Assembly (NCBI RefSeq): GCF_008729015.1
Contig: NZ_RKSM01000001.1
Coordinates: 186,001-250,000, forward strand
Direction: 5' to 3'
From: Haloarcula sp. CBA1129
GTDB lineage: Archaea > Halobacteriota > Halobacteria > Halobacteriales > Haloarculaceae
Length of the DNA stretch: 64,000 nucleotides
Below the pieces are notes generated by a model, which did no database searches, had not been told where the DNA came from, and saw nothing but the letters and a program-made list of their open reading frames with translations. Both the position numbers and the translations under genes were made by a program. Below, piece by piece: positions 25,479-34,546 of the stretch; position 1 is the first letter of the stretch; every line of letters starts with the position of its first letter.

Positions 25479-26546
25479 ATGACGAAACCGAACCAGCGAC
25501 GTGTCGCGAACGATCCCGACCGGCCGGCCACCGCATCGACGGCGGCGATACGCGTTGACGGCCTGCGTGTCACCTACGCGGACGGAACGACTGCCGTCCG
25601 GGACGTGTCGCTCACCGTTCCTCGCGGCGAGTTCTTCGGGTTCCTCGGGCCGAACGGTGCTGGCAAGACGACCGCCGTCAAGGTGTTGGCGACGCTGCTG
25701 GAACCGACCGAGGGCGAAGTCGTCGTCAACGGTCACGACGCGACCGCGGCGCAGACGGCGGTCAGGGAGACCATCGGATACATGGCACAGGACGTGAGTG
25801 TCGACGCGGAACTGACCGCGCGGGAGAACGTCGCGTTCGCCTGCGAGGCCTACGGCGTCCCGCGCGGTCGGCGAGCGGAGCGAATCGCGGAACTGCTCGA
25901 ACTCGCGGACCTCGGTGACGTCGCCGACACGCCCGCCGAACGGTTTTCCGGCGGGATGAAGAAGCGACTCGACGCCGTGACGGCCCTCGTCCACGACCCG
26001 GACCTCGTCTTCCTCGACGAACCGACGACGGGGATGGACCCGAAGGCGCGAAACCGCCTGTGGGATCACTTCCGCCGACTCAACGAGAGGGGGACCACGA
26101 TATTCCTCACGACCCAGTATCTCGAAGAAGCCGACGCGCTCTGTGACCGCGTCGCCGTCCTCCGGGACGGCCGCATCGCCGCGACGGGGTCGCCCGCCGA
26201 ACTGAAGCGCCGCGTCGGCGGTCAGATCCTCGAAGTCGACGTGGACGGCGGCCGTGAGACCGCCGAAACGGCGGCCGACGTGGCCCGCGAGGGAACTCGC
26301 TTCGGTCCGGACGCGACGGTCGAAACCGTCGACGACACGGTTCGGGTGACGACGACGGACGCCGCCGAGCGCGGCACGGACTACCTGCTTGCGCTCCGCG
26401 AAGCGGGCGTCGCCGTGACCGGGTTCGACGTGGACGAACCGACGCTCGACGACGTTTTCTTCGCCATCGCAGACGGGCGAACCGACGGCTTCGACGCCGG
26501 GCTCGATGACGAGACGGGGCCGGGATCGTCCGGAGGGACACGATGA
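25479..26546 (+). CDS. ABC exporter ATP-binding protein (DrrA-like)
   Basis: 355 residues. Walker A GPNGAGKTT near residue 61, signature FSGGMKKRLDAVTAL near residue 155, Walker B DLVFLDEPTTGMDPKARN, and the switch histidine region FLTTQYLEEADALCDRVAVL, all diagnostic of the DrrA/ABC-2 exporter class. A C-terminal extension (VDGGRETAETAADVAREG... PTLDDVFFAIADGRTDGFD) is also typical of DrrA. The N-terminal 25 residues are Arg/Pro/Thr-rich; a later start is possible but no better methionine exists. It is coupled to the permease gene by a 4-nt overlap. The substrate, probably a drug, lipid or peptide, cannot be read from the sequence. Confidence 0.93.
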   Translation: MTKPNQRRVANDPDRPATASTAAIRVDGLRVTYADGTTAVRDVSLTVPRGEFFGFLGPNGAGKTTAVKVLATLLEPTEGEVVVNGHDATAAQTAVRETIGYMAQDVSVDAELTARENVAFACEAYGVPRGRRAERIAELLELADLGDVADTPAERFSGGMKKRLDAVTALVHDPDLVFLDEPTTGMDPKARNRLWDHFRRLNERGTTIFLTTQYLEEADALCDRVAVLRDGRIAATGSPAELKRRVGGQILEVDVDGGRETAETAADVAREGTRFGPDATVETVDDTVRVTTTDAAERGTDYLLALREAGVAVTGFDVDEPTLDDVFFAIADGRTDGFDAGLDDETGPGSSGGTR

Positions 26547-27415
26547 GTTCCACGGGCGTCGACACCGGTCAGTCGCGGTCGGCCGGAAACTCCCTCGTCG
26601 GAGACATCTGGGTCAATTTCAAGCGGTGGACCCGGAAGGCGATTCGGAATCCGACCGTCGTCTTTCTCGAACTCTTCATGGCGGTGTTCTCCCTGCTGAT
26701 GTTTACGGCCGTCTTCGGCGACGTCGGCACCCTCGCTATCGAACGGGCCGGATTCGAGGGCGTCGGGTACCTCCCCTTCGTCCTCCCCGCGGCCGTCGTC
26801 CAGGTGTCGATGTCGTCCTCGCTCTCCTCTGGCCTCGGACTGGTCGAGGACCTCCAGACGGGGATGTTCGAGAAGGTGACCGTCTCGCCGATGCGCTGGA
26901 CCGCCGTCTTCGCCGGCAAGGCCGCCGCCGAACTGTTCCGCCTCGTCTGTTACGTGTTCGTCATCTTCGGCCTCGGACTGGCGATGGGTGCCACCGTCGC
27001 GACCGGACTCGTGGGGCTGTTCGGCATCGCCCTTGTCTGTGTCCTCTTCGCGCTCTGGTACATGGCGCTCTCGAACGCCGTCGCGGTGGTGACCCGGGAC
27101 GAGGAGACGCTCGACGCCGTCGGGAACCTCCTCCTGTTCCCGCTTCTGTTTCTCTCCTCGGCGTTCCTCCCCGTGTCGTCGCTGCCAGCGGCGGTACAGG
27201 TGGTCGCCACGGTCAATCCGGTCACCTACGGCGTCGACGCGATTCGAGCGCTGGTCCTCGGCCGGGACGTGCTGACAGTCGTCGAGGTGACGGCGTTCGG
27301 CGGCGTCTCCGATACCCTCGTGCCGGCGCTCGCGGTTCTCTGTGCGCTCGATGTCGTCTTCGGTGCCGTCTCCGTCTGGCTCATGGGCCGTGCGACGGGA
27401 TCCGAGGTGGCGTGA
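26543..27415 (+). CDS. ABC-2 type exporter permease
   Basis: 290 residues with six predicted membrane segments: an N-terminal amphipathic stretch and helix (PTVVFLELFMAVFSLLMFTA), four central helices and a final VLCALDVVFGAVSVWLMG. The conserved ABC-2 pattern PLLFLSSAFLPVSSLPAAVQ followed by NPVTYGVDAIRALVLGRD near residue 230 is the classic signature of DrrB/NodJ permeases. It is the second gene of the exporter operon and starts in the stop of the ATPase gene. The pair should form a homodimeric permease with two ATPase subunits. Confidence 0.92.
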   Translation: MSSTGVDTGQSRSAGNSLVGDIWVNFKRWTRKAIRNPTVVFLELFMAVFSLLMFTAVFGDVGTLAIERAGFEGVGYLPFVLPAAVVQVSMSSSLSSGLGLVEDLQTGMFEKVTVSPMRWTAVFAGKAAAELFRLVCYVFVIFGLGLAMGATVATGLVGLFGIALVCVLFALWYMALSNAVAVVTRDEETLDAVGNLLLFPLLFLSSAFLPVSSLPAAVQVVATVNPVTYGVDAIRALVLGRDVLTVVEVTAFGGVSDTLVPALAVLCALDVVFGAVSVWLMGRATGSEVA

Positions 27416-27492
27416 CCGGGCCGCTCTGACCCGCCCGCCGAATCCGCTGGACGCGTTTCGGCCCTCCCAGTGCCCGCCGGAACCCGCGTGCG

Positions 27493-28143
27493 CTACGCGA
27501 CGGTCCCGCTGAGCAGGCCGACGAACCCGCCGCCCATCGTCTCGTAGCGCCGCGCGACCGTCCGCTCGGTGAGTCGCTCCCGGGCCGCGGCCACCCGCCG
27601 CTCGAACGCGCTGGCGTGTGACCGACGCGAGAGCCGCGCACCCGGTGCCGAGAGCCTGACGACCCCCTCGAACGCGACGTTCAGCGGCGCGGCGAGCGCG
27701 CTCGGACTCCGCTGGAAGTTCAGCAGCGCGACCCGCCCTCCCGGGCGGACGCTGTCGCACCACGCGTCGACGGCCGCCGCGGGGTCCTCGAAGATGCCGG
27801 CCACGAACGTCGCGAGCACGGCGTCGGCGTCCCTGATCGGCGGTCGCGCGGCGTCGGCCCGAACGTAGTGGACTGTCTCGCCGGTCCGGTCCGGGTGTTC
27901 GGCGGCCCGGTCCAGCATCTCGCGAGTCACGTCGACGCCGACCACTCGCCCCGTCGGGCCGACGCGCTCACGGAGCGCCGGGACGTTCGCGCCAGTGCCA
28001 CAGCCCATTTCGACGACGGTGTCGCCGGGGGCGAGCGCGAGCGCGTCAGCGGTTCGTTCGCGCCACGACGAGACGCCCGGCGCACTCGCTACCCAGTCGT
28101 ACAGCCGCGCCCACCGGCCGTAGAACGACTGCGCGTCGGTCAC
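27493..28143 (-). CDS. Class I SAM-dependent methyltransferase
   Basis: 216 residues. SAM-binding motif I is TVVEMGCGTGANVPALRERV near residue 41, motif II the acidic VVGVDVTREML, and motif III ADAVLATFVAGIFEDP; GRVALLNFQRSP follows. It resembles the UbiE/Methyltransf_11 group. The C-terminal 60 residues are Arg/Ala-rich and look variable. Start MTDAQSFYGRWARLYD has the YxxxAxxYD motif of this family and overlaps the upstream HTH-ThiN regulator's stop by 4 nt (ATGA), so the two are translationally coupled. Target molecule unknown. Confidence 0.88.
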   Translation of the reverse strand: MTDAQSFYGRWARLYDWVASAPGVSSWRERTADALALAPGDTVVEMGCGTGANVPALRERVGPTGRVVGVDVTREMLDRAAEHPDRTGETVHYVRADAARPPIRDADAVLATFVAGIFEDPAAAVDAWCDSVRPGGRVALLNFQRSPSALAAPLNVAFEGVVRLSAPGARLSRRSHASAFERRVAAARERLTERTVARRYETMGGGFVGLLSGTVA

Positions 28144-29036
28144 AGGATTTCGCGTGCCGTTTCGGCGACCGACACAGCGTCGTCCCCGAGCAGGTACACG
28201 ACCGGCTCGATACCCATCGCGCCGGTGTGATAGAGCACGTCGGCCGCCGGGTCGTCAGCCAGCGCGGCCGCGACGGCCGGCTCGACGCTCTCCTCGGCGT
28301 CGAACTCGACCACGGTCAGTCCCGCATCCCGCAGCGCGGTCACGACGGACTCGTCGTACCGGACGTTCAACACCGCGCGGGCGTCGCTCCCGGCGGTCCG
28401 TACCGCCAGCAACAGCGTCGCGACGTGCTCGCTGACGCCGAACTCCGGGTCCGCCGGAATGGTCGCTCGGCCTTTCACGTCGAGAATCCGTCCCGGGACG
28501 GCCGCCACGTCTTCGATGCTCTCGGCGTCTGGGAGACACTGGACGAGGTTCGATCCGACCGCCGGAATAAGCGTCGCGAATCCGCTGGTGTTTTCCAGCA
28601 CGCTGAGTCCGCGCCGCACCGACGCGAGCGTCCGCTCGGCGGACCGCAGCTGCGAGTCGGGGTCGTGGATGGCGAACTCGTCGTCGTAGTCGCCAAGCTC
28701 CGGGACCGCGTCCTCGTGTAACTGCGCGAGGACGCCGCCCTGTTCGAGTTCGCGGACGAACACCTCCGTTTCGACCAGCGCCTGCACCGGACTCATATCG
28801 CCGTCTGCCAGCCCGTCAGCCAGTCGCTCGACCAGCTCCTCAAGTCCGCGGTGGGCCAGCAGGTCGTCGTGGCGCGCCACGTCGCCGTGGACGTACTTCG
28901 AGACCGCGCTCTGGCTGATGCCGAGCAAGTCCGCGACTTCGGACTGTGTCAGCCCGCGCTCCCTGAGGGCGTCGGCCAGCAGCGAGCGAAACGTCGGCAG
29001 GAAGTCGTCGACGACGATCTCCTCGATGAACCGCAT
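28140..29036 (-). CDS. HTH regulator with C-terminal ThiN domain, ThiR paralog without the Cys cluster
   Basis: 298 residues. N-terminal Xre-type HTH (LTQSEVADLLGISQSAVSKYVHGD, residues 29-52), a middle helical region, then a ThiN-like domain: DVAAVPGRILDVKGRATIP, FGVSEHVATLLLAVR and LYHTGAMGIEPVVYL. It has the same domain order as the ThiR-like gene at 36168. In the middle region the equivalents of C106, C121 and C124 of that protein are Ala, Asp and Phe; only the histidine survives, so metal binding there is probably lost. Coupled to a methyltransferase gene and 65 nt downstream of dcd. What it regulates is unknown; thiamin phosphate, or another small ligand, is possible. Confidence 0.84.
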   Translation of the reverse strand: MRFIEEIVVDDFLPTFRSLLADALRERGLTQSEVADLLGISQSAVSKYVHGDVARHDDLLAHRGLEELVERLADGLADGDMSPVQALVETEVFVRELEQGGVLAQLHEDAVPELGDYDDEFAIHDPDSQLRSAERTLASVRRGLSVLENTSGFATLIPAVGSNLVQCLPDAESIEDVAAVPGRILDVKGRATIPADPEFGVSEHVATLLLAVRTAGSDARAVLNVRYDESVVTALRDAGLTVVEFDAEESVEPAVAAALADDPAADVLYHTGAMGIEPVVYLLGDDAVSVAETAREIL

Positions 29037-29101
29037 CTATTGGTCGCCCCCGAACTCAACTGAGTGCCTCACCGATATCGTGATGCCACGCATGGCGGGC
29101 A

Positions 29102-29689
29102 TCACTGATCGCCTCCGAACTCACGATCTCCCTGTATCTTGCTCGCCTGCGGCCCGGACTGGCCCTGATACTTCGAGCCGCGCTCGGCCCCGTACGGGCG
29201 GTCAGCGGGCGTCTTGAGTTCGGTGAAGGTGAGCTGCGAGATTCGCATCCCGGGTGTGAGTGCCACTGGAGCGGTGCCGAGGTTCGACAGTTCGAGCGTA
29301 ATCTGACCCTCGTACCCGGGGTCACACAGGCCAGCCGTCGCGTGGACGACAATTGCGAGCCGGCCCAGCGACGACCGGCCTTCGACGTGGGCGATGAGGT
29401 CATCAGGGATGGCGACGCGCTCGTGGGTCGTCCCCAGCACGAAATCGCCGGGATGGAGGATGAACTCGTCGTCCTCGGCGACCACAGTCTCGTCGACGTA
29501 GTCGGCGACTTCGTCCTCGGAGTTCGGGTGGATACAAGGGATGTTGGCGTGCTGGAACTCTAGGAACTCCCGTCCGAGACGGAGATCGACGCTGGCCGGC
29601 TGAATCTGGATGTCCGGGTCGTCGAGCGGTTCGACGACGAGGTCACCCTGTTCCAGCCGCCGGAGAATATCCGCATCTGAGAGTATCAT
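29102..29689 (-). CDS. dcd: dCTP deaminase
   Basis: 195 residues of the dCTP deaminase/dUTPase family. It converts dCTP to dUTP for thymidylate synthesis; some archaeal members also hydrolyse dUTP. Motifs: the N-terminal [20 protein letters not shown], nucleotide-binding [19 protein letters not shown] near residue 110, and [20 protein letters not shown] with the catalytic glutamate. Length fits the family. It is followed 65 nt downstream on the same strand by the HTH-ThiN/methyltransferase pair, perhaps one transcript. Confidence 0.95.
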   Translation of the reverse strand: MILSDADILRRLEQGDLVVEPLDDPDIQIQPASVDLRLGREFLEFQHANIPCIHPNSEDEVADYVDETVVAEDDEFILHPGDFVLGTTHERVAIPDDLIAHVEGRSSLGRLAIVVHATAGLCDPGYEGQITLELSNLGTAPVALTPGMRISQLTFTELKTPADRPYGAERGSKYQGQSGPQASKIQGDREFGGDQ

Positions 29690-29730
29690 GAGAGTGGCGT
29701 GTGCGGCCGGAAGCCTAAACTCCCCGATTC

Positions 29731-30453
29731 TCAGGAGAGGACCACGGGCAGCGTCGCAGCGATGACGGCGATGGCGACTGCCGCGTATCTGCTAATCTCG
29801 TGGACGACTCGGAGGCCGCTAGCCCAGACAGCTGCCTGCCAGACGGCAGTGCCGATCTGTATTGCAAGGAACACGAGTCCAGAAAGCCCGTTCTGTAGAC
29901 CTCGGACCTGTTCGAGTAGGACCGCCGGCGAGGACGCGGAGAGGTCGGTGTTTGCAGCAAAGAAGACGAGTGCAGCACCACCGGCGACGACGCCGACCAC
30001 GGACGGGAGTAGCCCCCAAGCGGTGATCTCTGCTGTCTCGCCGAACTTGCCGGAGCCGCCGGCTAGCTTTGCGCCGACATACAAACCGATCATCAGTCCG
30101 ATCCAGACAATAACGAAGCCGAAAAACAGCCCCGGAAGGGCCTCAGTCGCATAGTCCCAGATAATCGACCCGAGTTCAACAGTTTGTGTCGCCGGCTCGT
30201 CACAGCCGGAAACGGTTATTCCGCCGACACCGCCGTCTTCGCACATCTGCTCTGGCGGCCGTGCGGGGTTGTCTCTCTCCACGGTTCCGGTAAACTGGGC
30301 GGCGAACAGTCGGAGCGCGACTCCGAGAACGACTGTGACGGCGACGGCGATACCGAGAGCAAGGCCGCCGCCGCGGAATCCGTTCAGCCGGTCTCGTCGC
30401 TGTTCGAAGAACGCGCCCGGTCGCAGGAGGAACGCTCGGATAGAGGAGGGCAT
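29731..30453 (-). CDS. Yip1-family membrane protein
   Basis: 240 residues from the ATG at 30453 ([16 protein letters not shown]). The N-terminus is the family's pre-helix motif with [15 protein letters not shown], followed by five or so membrane segments: [19 protein letters not shown], an extracellular acidic loop with three cysteines ([17 protein letters not shown]), [39 protein letters not shown] and others. This matches archaeal Yip1-domain proteins, whose role is undefined. The upstream in-frame extension to 30501 is unlikely to be translated. Divergent from pth2. Confidence 0.75.
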   Translation of the reverse strand: MPSSIRAFLLRPGAFFEQRRDRLNGFRGGGLALGIAVAVTVVLGVALRLFAAQFTGTVERDNPARPPEQMCEDGGVGGITVSGCDEPATQTVELGSIIWDYATEALPGLFFGFVIVWIGLMIGLYVGAKLAGGSGKFGETAEITAWGLLPSVVGVVAGGAALVFFAANTDLSASSPAVLLEQVRGLQNGLSGLVFLAIQIGTAVWQAAVWASGLRVVHEISRYAAVAIAVIAATLPVVLS

Positions 30454-30524
30454 CTCCGGGGTGTGCTCGGCCACGGCGTATGTACTCTGTGGTATGTGCA
30501 ACCGTGGAGGGAGTCCGACGGGCG

Positions 30525-30530
30525 TTTAAG
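30525..30530 (+). promoter_or_regulatory. TATA-like box of pth2
   Basis: TTTAAG lies about 25 nt before the pth2 ATG (30552), predicting a leaderless message. Confidence 0.45.
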
Positions 30531-30551
30531 TACGGGTGGCCATGTAATCGT

Positions 30552-30890
30552 ATGAAGCAGGCTATCGTCGCGCGGGCCGACCTCGGTATGGGCGAGGGCA
30601 AGCTCGCCGCCCAAGTTGCCCACGCCTCGCTGTCGGCCTACGAGGACGCCGGCCCGAAACCCCGCAAAGCCTGGAAGGGCGCGGGGCAGAAGAAAGTCGT
30701 CCTGAAGGCCACGAGCGAGTCCGAGCTGTTCGAACTCGCGGACGTGGCCGAGCGCGAAGGCCTGCCGCATGCGGTCGTCCGGGACGCCGGCCACACACAG
30801 CTCGATCCGGGGACCGTCACGGCGCTCGCCGTCGGCCCCGCCGAGGACGAGCTGGTGGACCGCGTCACCGGCGACCTGCCGCTGTTCTGA
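30552..30890 (+). CDS. pth2: Peptidyl-tRNA hydrolase, archaeal/eukaryotic type 2
   Basis: 112 residues. Frees tRNA from peptidyl-tRNAs dropped by the ribosome. Pth2 family landmarks: [20 protein letters not shown] with the conserved lysine, [34 protein letters not shown], and [20 protein letters not shown] containing the DAGHTQ motif. Full length for Pth2 (about 115). I start it at ATG 30552, 25 nt after a TATA-like box; upstream in-frame residues are not family-like. Confidence 0.96.
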   Translation: MKQAIVARADLGMGEGKLAAQVAHASLSAYEDAGPKPRKAWKGAGQKKVVLKATSESELFELADVAEREGLPHAVVRDAGHTQLDPGTVTALAVGPAEDELVDRVTGDLPLF

Positions 30891-30911
30891 GGGCAGCGGT
30901 CCGCGATACGG

Positions 30912-30919
30912 TTATATAA
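30912..30919 (+). promoter_or_regulatory. TATA box of the psmA-psmB operon
   Basis: TTATATAA is a near-ideal archaeal TATA box centred about 44 nt before the psmA ATG. The predicted leader of about 20 nt contains AGGTGA (30936-30941) as a possible ribosome binding site. Confidence 0.65.
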
Positions 30920-30959
30920 GAGCAACCCTAACCTCAGGTGAACAACAACACCACACATC

Positions 30960-31694
30960 ATGCAAGGAAACGAACAACAGGCCTACGACCGCGGGATTAC
31001 CATCTTCTCCCCGGACGGACGCCTCTATCAGGTCGAGTACGCACGAGAAGCTGTCAAGCGCGGGACCGCAAGCGTCGGGGTCCGCACCGCGGACGGTGTG
31101 GTCATCGCCGCCGACCGCCACGCCCGCTCGCCGCTCATCGAGCGCGACAGCATCGAGAAGATTCACGAGATCGATTCCCATGTCGGTGTCGCCAGCGCGG
31201 GCCACGTGGCCGACGCCCGCCAGCTCATCGACGTAGCGCGCCGGCAAGCGCAGGTCAACCGCCTGCGCTACGACGAGCCGGCCTCCGTCGAGTCGCTGAC
31301 CAAGGAGATCACGGACTACATCCAGCAGTACACCCAGACCGGCGGCGCACGCCCGTTCGGTGTGGCGCTGCTGGTTGCTGGTATCGAAAACGGCGAGCCG
31401 CGCCTGTTCGAGACAGATCCGTCCGGGACGCCCTACGAGTGGCAGGCCGTCGCCATCGGTGGCTCTCGCGAGGACATCCAGTCGTTCCTCGAAGACGAGT
31501 ACGCCGAGGAGATGGACCTCGAAGGCGGCATCGAGCTCGCGCTCCGGGCGCTGGCCTCGGTCAACGAGGACGGCCTCGACGCGACCGGCGTCGACATCGC
31601 CACCATCGACGTCGAGACCGAGCAGTTCGAAAAGCTCGCCGAGGACGATATCGCCGAGCGGCTCGATGAGTTCGAACTCGGAGGTGCGGAGTAA
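30960..31694 (+). CDS. psmA: Proteasome alpha subunit
   Basis: 244 residues. Forms the outer seven-membered gate rings of the 20S proteasome. The diagnostic alpha-type N-terminus is YDRGITIFSPDGRLYQVEYA (residues 9-28), followed by the KRGTASVGVRTADGVVIAAD strand pair and GGARPFGVALLVAGIENGEP. There is no propeptide or catalytic threonine, as expected. The C-terminal tail is strongly acidic. The stop codon TAA shares its last base with the beta-subunit ATG (TAATG), so expression of the two subunits is coupled. Confidence 0.97.
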   Translation: MQGNEQQAYDRGITIFSPDGRLYQVEYAREAVKRGTASVGVRTADGVVIAADRHARSPLIERDSIEKIHEIDSHVGVASAGHVADARQLIDVARRQAQVNRLRYDEPASVESLTKEITDYIQQYTQTGGARPFGVALLVAGIENGEPRLFETDPSGTPYEWQAVAIGGSREDIQSFLEDEYAEEMDLEGGIELALRALASVNEDGLDATGVDIATIDVETEQFEKLAEDDIAERLDEFELGGAE

Positions 31695-32386
31695 TGCACG
31701 ACCCCGAGAACCGACTGACCGACGCCTACGAACCCGAAGTCGGCAATCTGCCGAACGAGGACGGCGGCCGCGACGAGGAGAACGTCGTCAAGACCGGGAC
31801 GACGACGGTCGGCCTTTCGACGGAGAACGGCGTCATCATCGCGACGGATCGACGCGCCTCCCTCGGTGGCCGCTTCGTCTCGAACAAGCAGGTCCAGAAG
31901 GTCGAGCAGATTCACCCGACGGCCGCGATGACGCTGGTCGGCAGCGTCGGCGGGGCCCAGTCGTTCATCCGCTCGCTGCGCGCGGAGGCTGACCTCTATG
32001 AGGTCCGCCGCGACGAACCGCTCTCGATTCACGCACTGGCGACGCTCTCGGGCAATTTCGCCCGTGGCGGCCCGTACTTCGCCATCAACCCAATCGTGGG
32101 CGGCGTCGATGAGGAAGGTAGCCACGTCTACAGCGTCGACCCCGCTGGCGGCGTGCTCGAAGACGACTACACCGTCACCGGCTCCGGGACGATGGTCGCG
32201 ACGGGGACCATCGAAGGGCAGTACGACCCCGAAATGAGCCTCGACGAGGCCCGTGATCTGGCCATCCGCGCGGTCAACGCTGCGGCCGAGCGTGACACCG
32301 GGTCCGGCAACGGCGTCGTGCTCGCGGAAATCACCGACGAGGGCGTCGACATCGACGCCTTCGACGACTACGAGTCGGCCGAGTAA
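31694..32386 (+). CDS. psmB: Proteasome beta subunit
   Basis: 230 residues. The proteolytic subunit of the 20S core. An acidic 35-residue propeptide ends in VVKTG, after which TTTVGLSTENGVIIATDRRA exposes the catalytic Thr36 on self-cleavage. The Lys active-site partner lies in the SNKQVQKVEQIHPTAAMTLV region and the SGSGTMVATGTIEGQYDPEM segment holds the conserved Ser/Asp cluster. It overlaps psmA by one nucleotide, giving an equimolar alpha-beta operon. The gene is followed by a convergent universal stress protein. Confidence 0.97.
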   Translation: MHDPENRLTDAYEPEVGNLPNEDGGRDEENVVKTGTTTVGLSTENGVIIATDRRASLGGRFVSNKQVQKVEQIHPTAAMTLVGSVGGAQSFIRSLRAEADLYEVRRDEPLSIHALATLSGNFARGGPYFAINPIVGGVDEEGSHVYSVDPAGGVLEDDYTVTGSGTMVATGTIEGQYDPEMSLDEARDLAIRAVNAAAERDTGSGNGVVLAEITDEGVDIDAFDDYESAE

Positions 32387-32433
32387 CCCGGCCGTTCCGG
32401 TCTTCGCTTTCTCCAGTTGTCGCCGGGTAGTCC

Positions 32434-32829
32434 CTACTCACGCGGCACGACCCGCATCGGATAGTCCGACTGCCGCATGATGTCCTGCGCGACACTGCCG
32501 AAGATGAGCCGGTCGGTCTGGCTCCGCTTGCGGACGCCGATGACGAGTTCGTCGGCGTCGACCTCCGCCGCGATGTCGAAGATATCATTGGCTGGACTGT
32601 TGCCCCGGATTATCTGGTAGGTCTCCACCGACACCCGGTCGCCCAGCCGGTCCGAGACGACTTCGAGTGCGGCCTTCCCGTCGGCGACCGCTTCCGACGA
32701 CGTACTATCGCCGCCGCGCTGTGAATTGACTGCGTAGACGCTGTCGTCCGGGTCAAGGACGCCTTCGAGGTACGAACACAGCGTTTCGCTGACTGTCTCG
32801 GAGTTTGTCGCGAGCACGAAGGTCTGCAT
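32434..32829 (-). CDS. Universal stress protein (UspA) family
   Basis: 131 residues with the single-domain Usp alpha/beta fold: MQTFVLATNSETVSETLCSY at the first strand, and the nucleotide-binding loop near the C-terminus as ELVIGVRKRSQTDRLIFGSV, which departs from the usual GxxGxxxxxxxGS spacing at the second glycine. ADQDIMRQSDYPMRVVPRE-like ending (AQDIMRQSDYPMRVVPRE) is canonical. ATP binding is uncertain because of the altered loop. Convergent with psmB; role unknown beyond stress association of the family. Confidence 0.88.
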   Translation of the reverse strand: MQTFVLATNSETVSETLCSYLEGVLDPDDSVYAVNSQRGGDSTSSEAVADGKAALEVVSDRLGDRVSVETYQIIRGNSPANDIFDIAAEVDADELVIGVRKRSQTDRLIFGSVAQDIMRQSDYPMRVVPRE

Positions 32830-32912
32830 ATTCGATGTCCTTCACGCATCATGATAAGTATGTGTCTTGTTACCACGAAGTGCCGTCTCTTCAGGCCCTC
32901 GCGGTCGCCGGG

Positions 32913-33041
32913 CTATTCGGTCAGGACCAGCCAACCGACGGCGAGAAAGACGGCGAGCACGAGCAGAATCGACCCCCAAGCCAGCGCCGCGAACGCCGTC
33001 GACCCGAGTGCGGCGAGGGGGAGGACGGCTGCTGGAGTCAC
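32913..33041 (-). CDS. 42-residue single-helix membrane peptide, coupled to the symporter
   Basis: A GTG at 33041 overlaps the symporter's TGA stop (GTGA). It encodes 42 residues: MTPAAVLPLAALGSTAFAAL, then AWGSILLVLAVFLAVGWLVL and TE. That is one long hydrophobic helix preceded by an Ala/Leu-rich segment that may be a second. It is too short for standard gene finders. Small partner proteins of this kind accompany several SSS-family transporters, and the 4-nt translational coupling supports it being real. Function is inferred only from position: last gene of the thiamin-salvage operon. Confidence 0.65.
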   Translation of the reverse strand: MTPAAVLPLAALGSTAFAALAWGSILLVLAVFLAVGWLVLTE

Positions 33042-34546
33042 TCTTCGGACCCCCCGTCAGCCACTGGGTCGTCGAGTGCGCGGACCTCCCGCCCGAGGCT
33101 GTCGAGGTCAGCGTCAGCCCCGCCCAGCAGCGTCGCCGCGACGGTGAGGGCAGCCGAGACGAGCGTCGCGCCGGCAAAGGCAATCAGGAACGACGGGGCC
33201 GGCAGGACGCTCCCGACGCCCGGTATCGTGGCGACGAGGCCACGGAGTGACGGGAAGTAAGCGAACCCGACAAGCAGGCCCGCCACACCCGAGACTAGCG
33301 CGCCCGGCCCGGTGAGCCGCTCGGTGTAGAGGCCGGCGAGGAACGGAACGAAGACGCCGGCGGCCAGCAGGTCAGCTGTCAGAAATAACTGGAGCACGCT
33401 GTACCCCTGTGCGCCGATGAAGATTGCACCGAGTGCGACAGCGATGGTCAGCCCGCGGCCGCCCAGCCACAGAGTCCGCTGGTCGGGGTCGTCGAGCAGT
33501 CGAGCGAGGTCAGCCGTGACGACGCTGGCGATGGCGTTGAACATCGTGTCGGCGGAACTCATCACCAGCAAGACGGCGAGGACGACGACAGCGAGGGTCA
33601 CCCACGTCGGGAACGCCTCGGCCACCACGAGGAAGAAGGCGATGCTCGCAGAGCCGGATTCGGTGAGGCCCAGTCCCGTGGCGGCGATGCCGAACAGGCC
33701 GGCGAGCAGCAGCATCGGGACGACGACGACGGCGGCGATGCCCAGTCCGCGCCGCAAGGCACCCTCACCGTCGGCGGCGTACACCCGCTGCCAGACACCC
33801 TGATTCAGCATATTTGCACCGAGGAGGGCGAAGGCGACGTACAGCCCGAACTCCAGACCGGGACCGAATCCGGGGTCCAGAAGCGTCGGGTCAGCCGAGA
33901 CCACTGTCGCGTGGAGTTCGCTCGCGACCCCAAGCGAGAGGAGCGCGCCGCCGAAGCCAACGGCCAAGAGCGGCAGGATGACCAGTGTCTGGATAGTGTC
34001 GGTGACGATACTCGCCAGCAGACCGCCGTAAGTCGTGTAGACGAGGACGAACCCGCCGATGAGCAGCGAAGTCTGCCAGAGGGGCACGTCGGCGACGAGC
34101 GCGAGCGCACCGGCGATGCCGGTCATCTCCGCGGCGAGGAAGATGAACATATAGAACACCGAGACGAGCAGGACGAGCAGGTACATCCCGGACCCGAACC
34201 GAGCGTAGGCGAACTCCGTCAGCGAATGGCCCGCGGGCATCACCTCACGGATGCGAGCGCCCACCGGAATAAAGAGGAGGAGCGGAATCGCGCTCCCGAT
34301 GGCGTAGCCGAGCACGGCCGGTAATCCGCCGAAAGCGGCCCCCGCCTCGGCGGGGCTCAGCAGAATCCAGACGCCCATCATGGACGCGATGACTGTCGCG
34401 GCGAGCGTCCCGCTACCGGCCGATTCGCGGGCCGAGATGTACGTCTCCACCGAATCGATGCGGCCGCGAGCGGCGAAGAGACCGACGCCCGTAAACACGA
34501 CCACGGTCGCCGCGGTCAGGCCGAGAACGACTGCCGAGGAAACCAT
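33038..34546 (-). CDS. Sodium:solute symporter family transporter, probable thiamin-precursor uptake
   Basis: 502 residues, about 13 membrane helices. SSS-family features: an early ARESAGSGTLAATVIASMMG (Na-site region), FGGLPAVLGYAIGSAIPLLL, LVYTTYGGLLASIVTDTIQTL (the conserved GG-x-x-x-x-x-TD-x-x-Q motif), and ADTMFNAIASVVTADLARLL. Its ATG directly abuts the upstream tenA stop. Placement downstream of two TenA genes and divergent from a ThiR-like regulator suggests it imports a thiamin pyrimidine or thiazole precursor; a haloarchaeal transporter called ThiV has been proposed for this role. The N-terminal MVSSAVVLGLTAATVV is a normal first helix. Confidence 0.9.
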   Translation of the reverse strand: MVSSAVVLGLTAATVVVFTGVGLFAARGRIDSVETYISARESAGSGTLAATVIASMMGVWILLSPAEAGAAFGGLPAVLGYAIGSAIPLLLFIPVGARIREVMPAGHSLTEFAYARFGSGMYLLVLLVSVFYMFIFLAAEMTGIAGALALVADVPLWQTSLLIGGFVLVYTTYGGLLASIVTDTIQTLVILPLLAVGFGGALLSLGVASELHATVVSADPTLLDPGFGPGLEFGLYVAFALLGANMLNQGVWQRVYAADGEGALRRGLGIAAVVVVPMLLLAGLFGIAATGLGLTESGSASIAFFLVVAEAFPTWVTLAVVVLAVLLVMSSADTMFNAIASVVTADLARLLDDPDQRTLWLGGRGLTIAVALGAIFIGAQGYSVLQLFLTADLLAAGVFVPFLAGLYTERLTGPGALVSGVAGLLVGFAYFPSLRGLVATIPGVGSVLPAPSFLIAFAGATLVSAALTVAATLLGGADADLDSLGREVRALDDPVADGGSEE

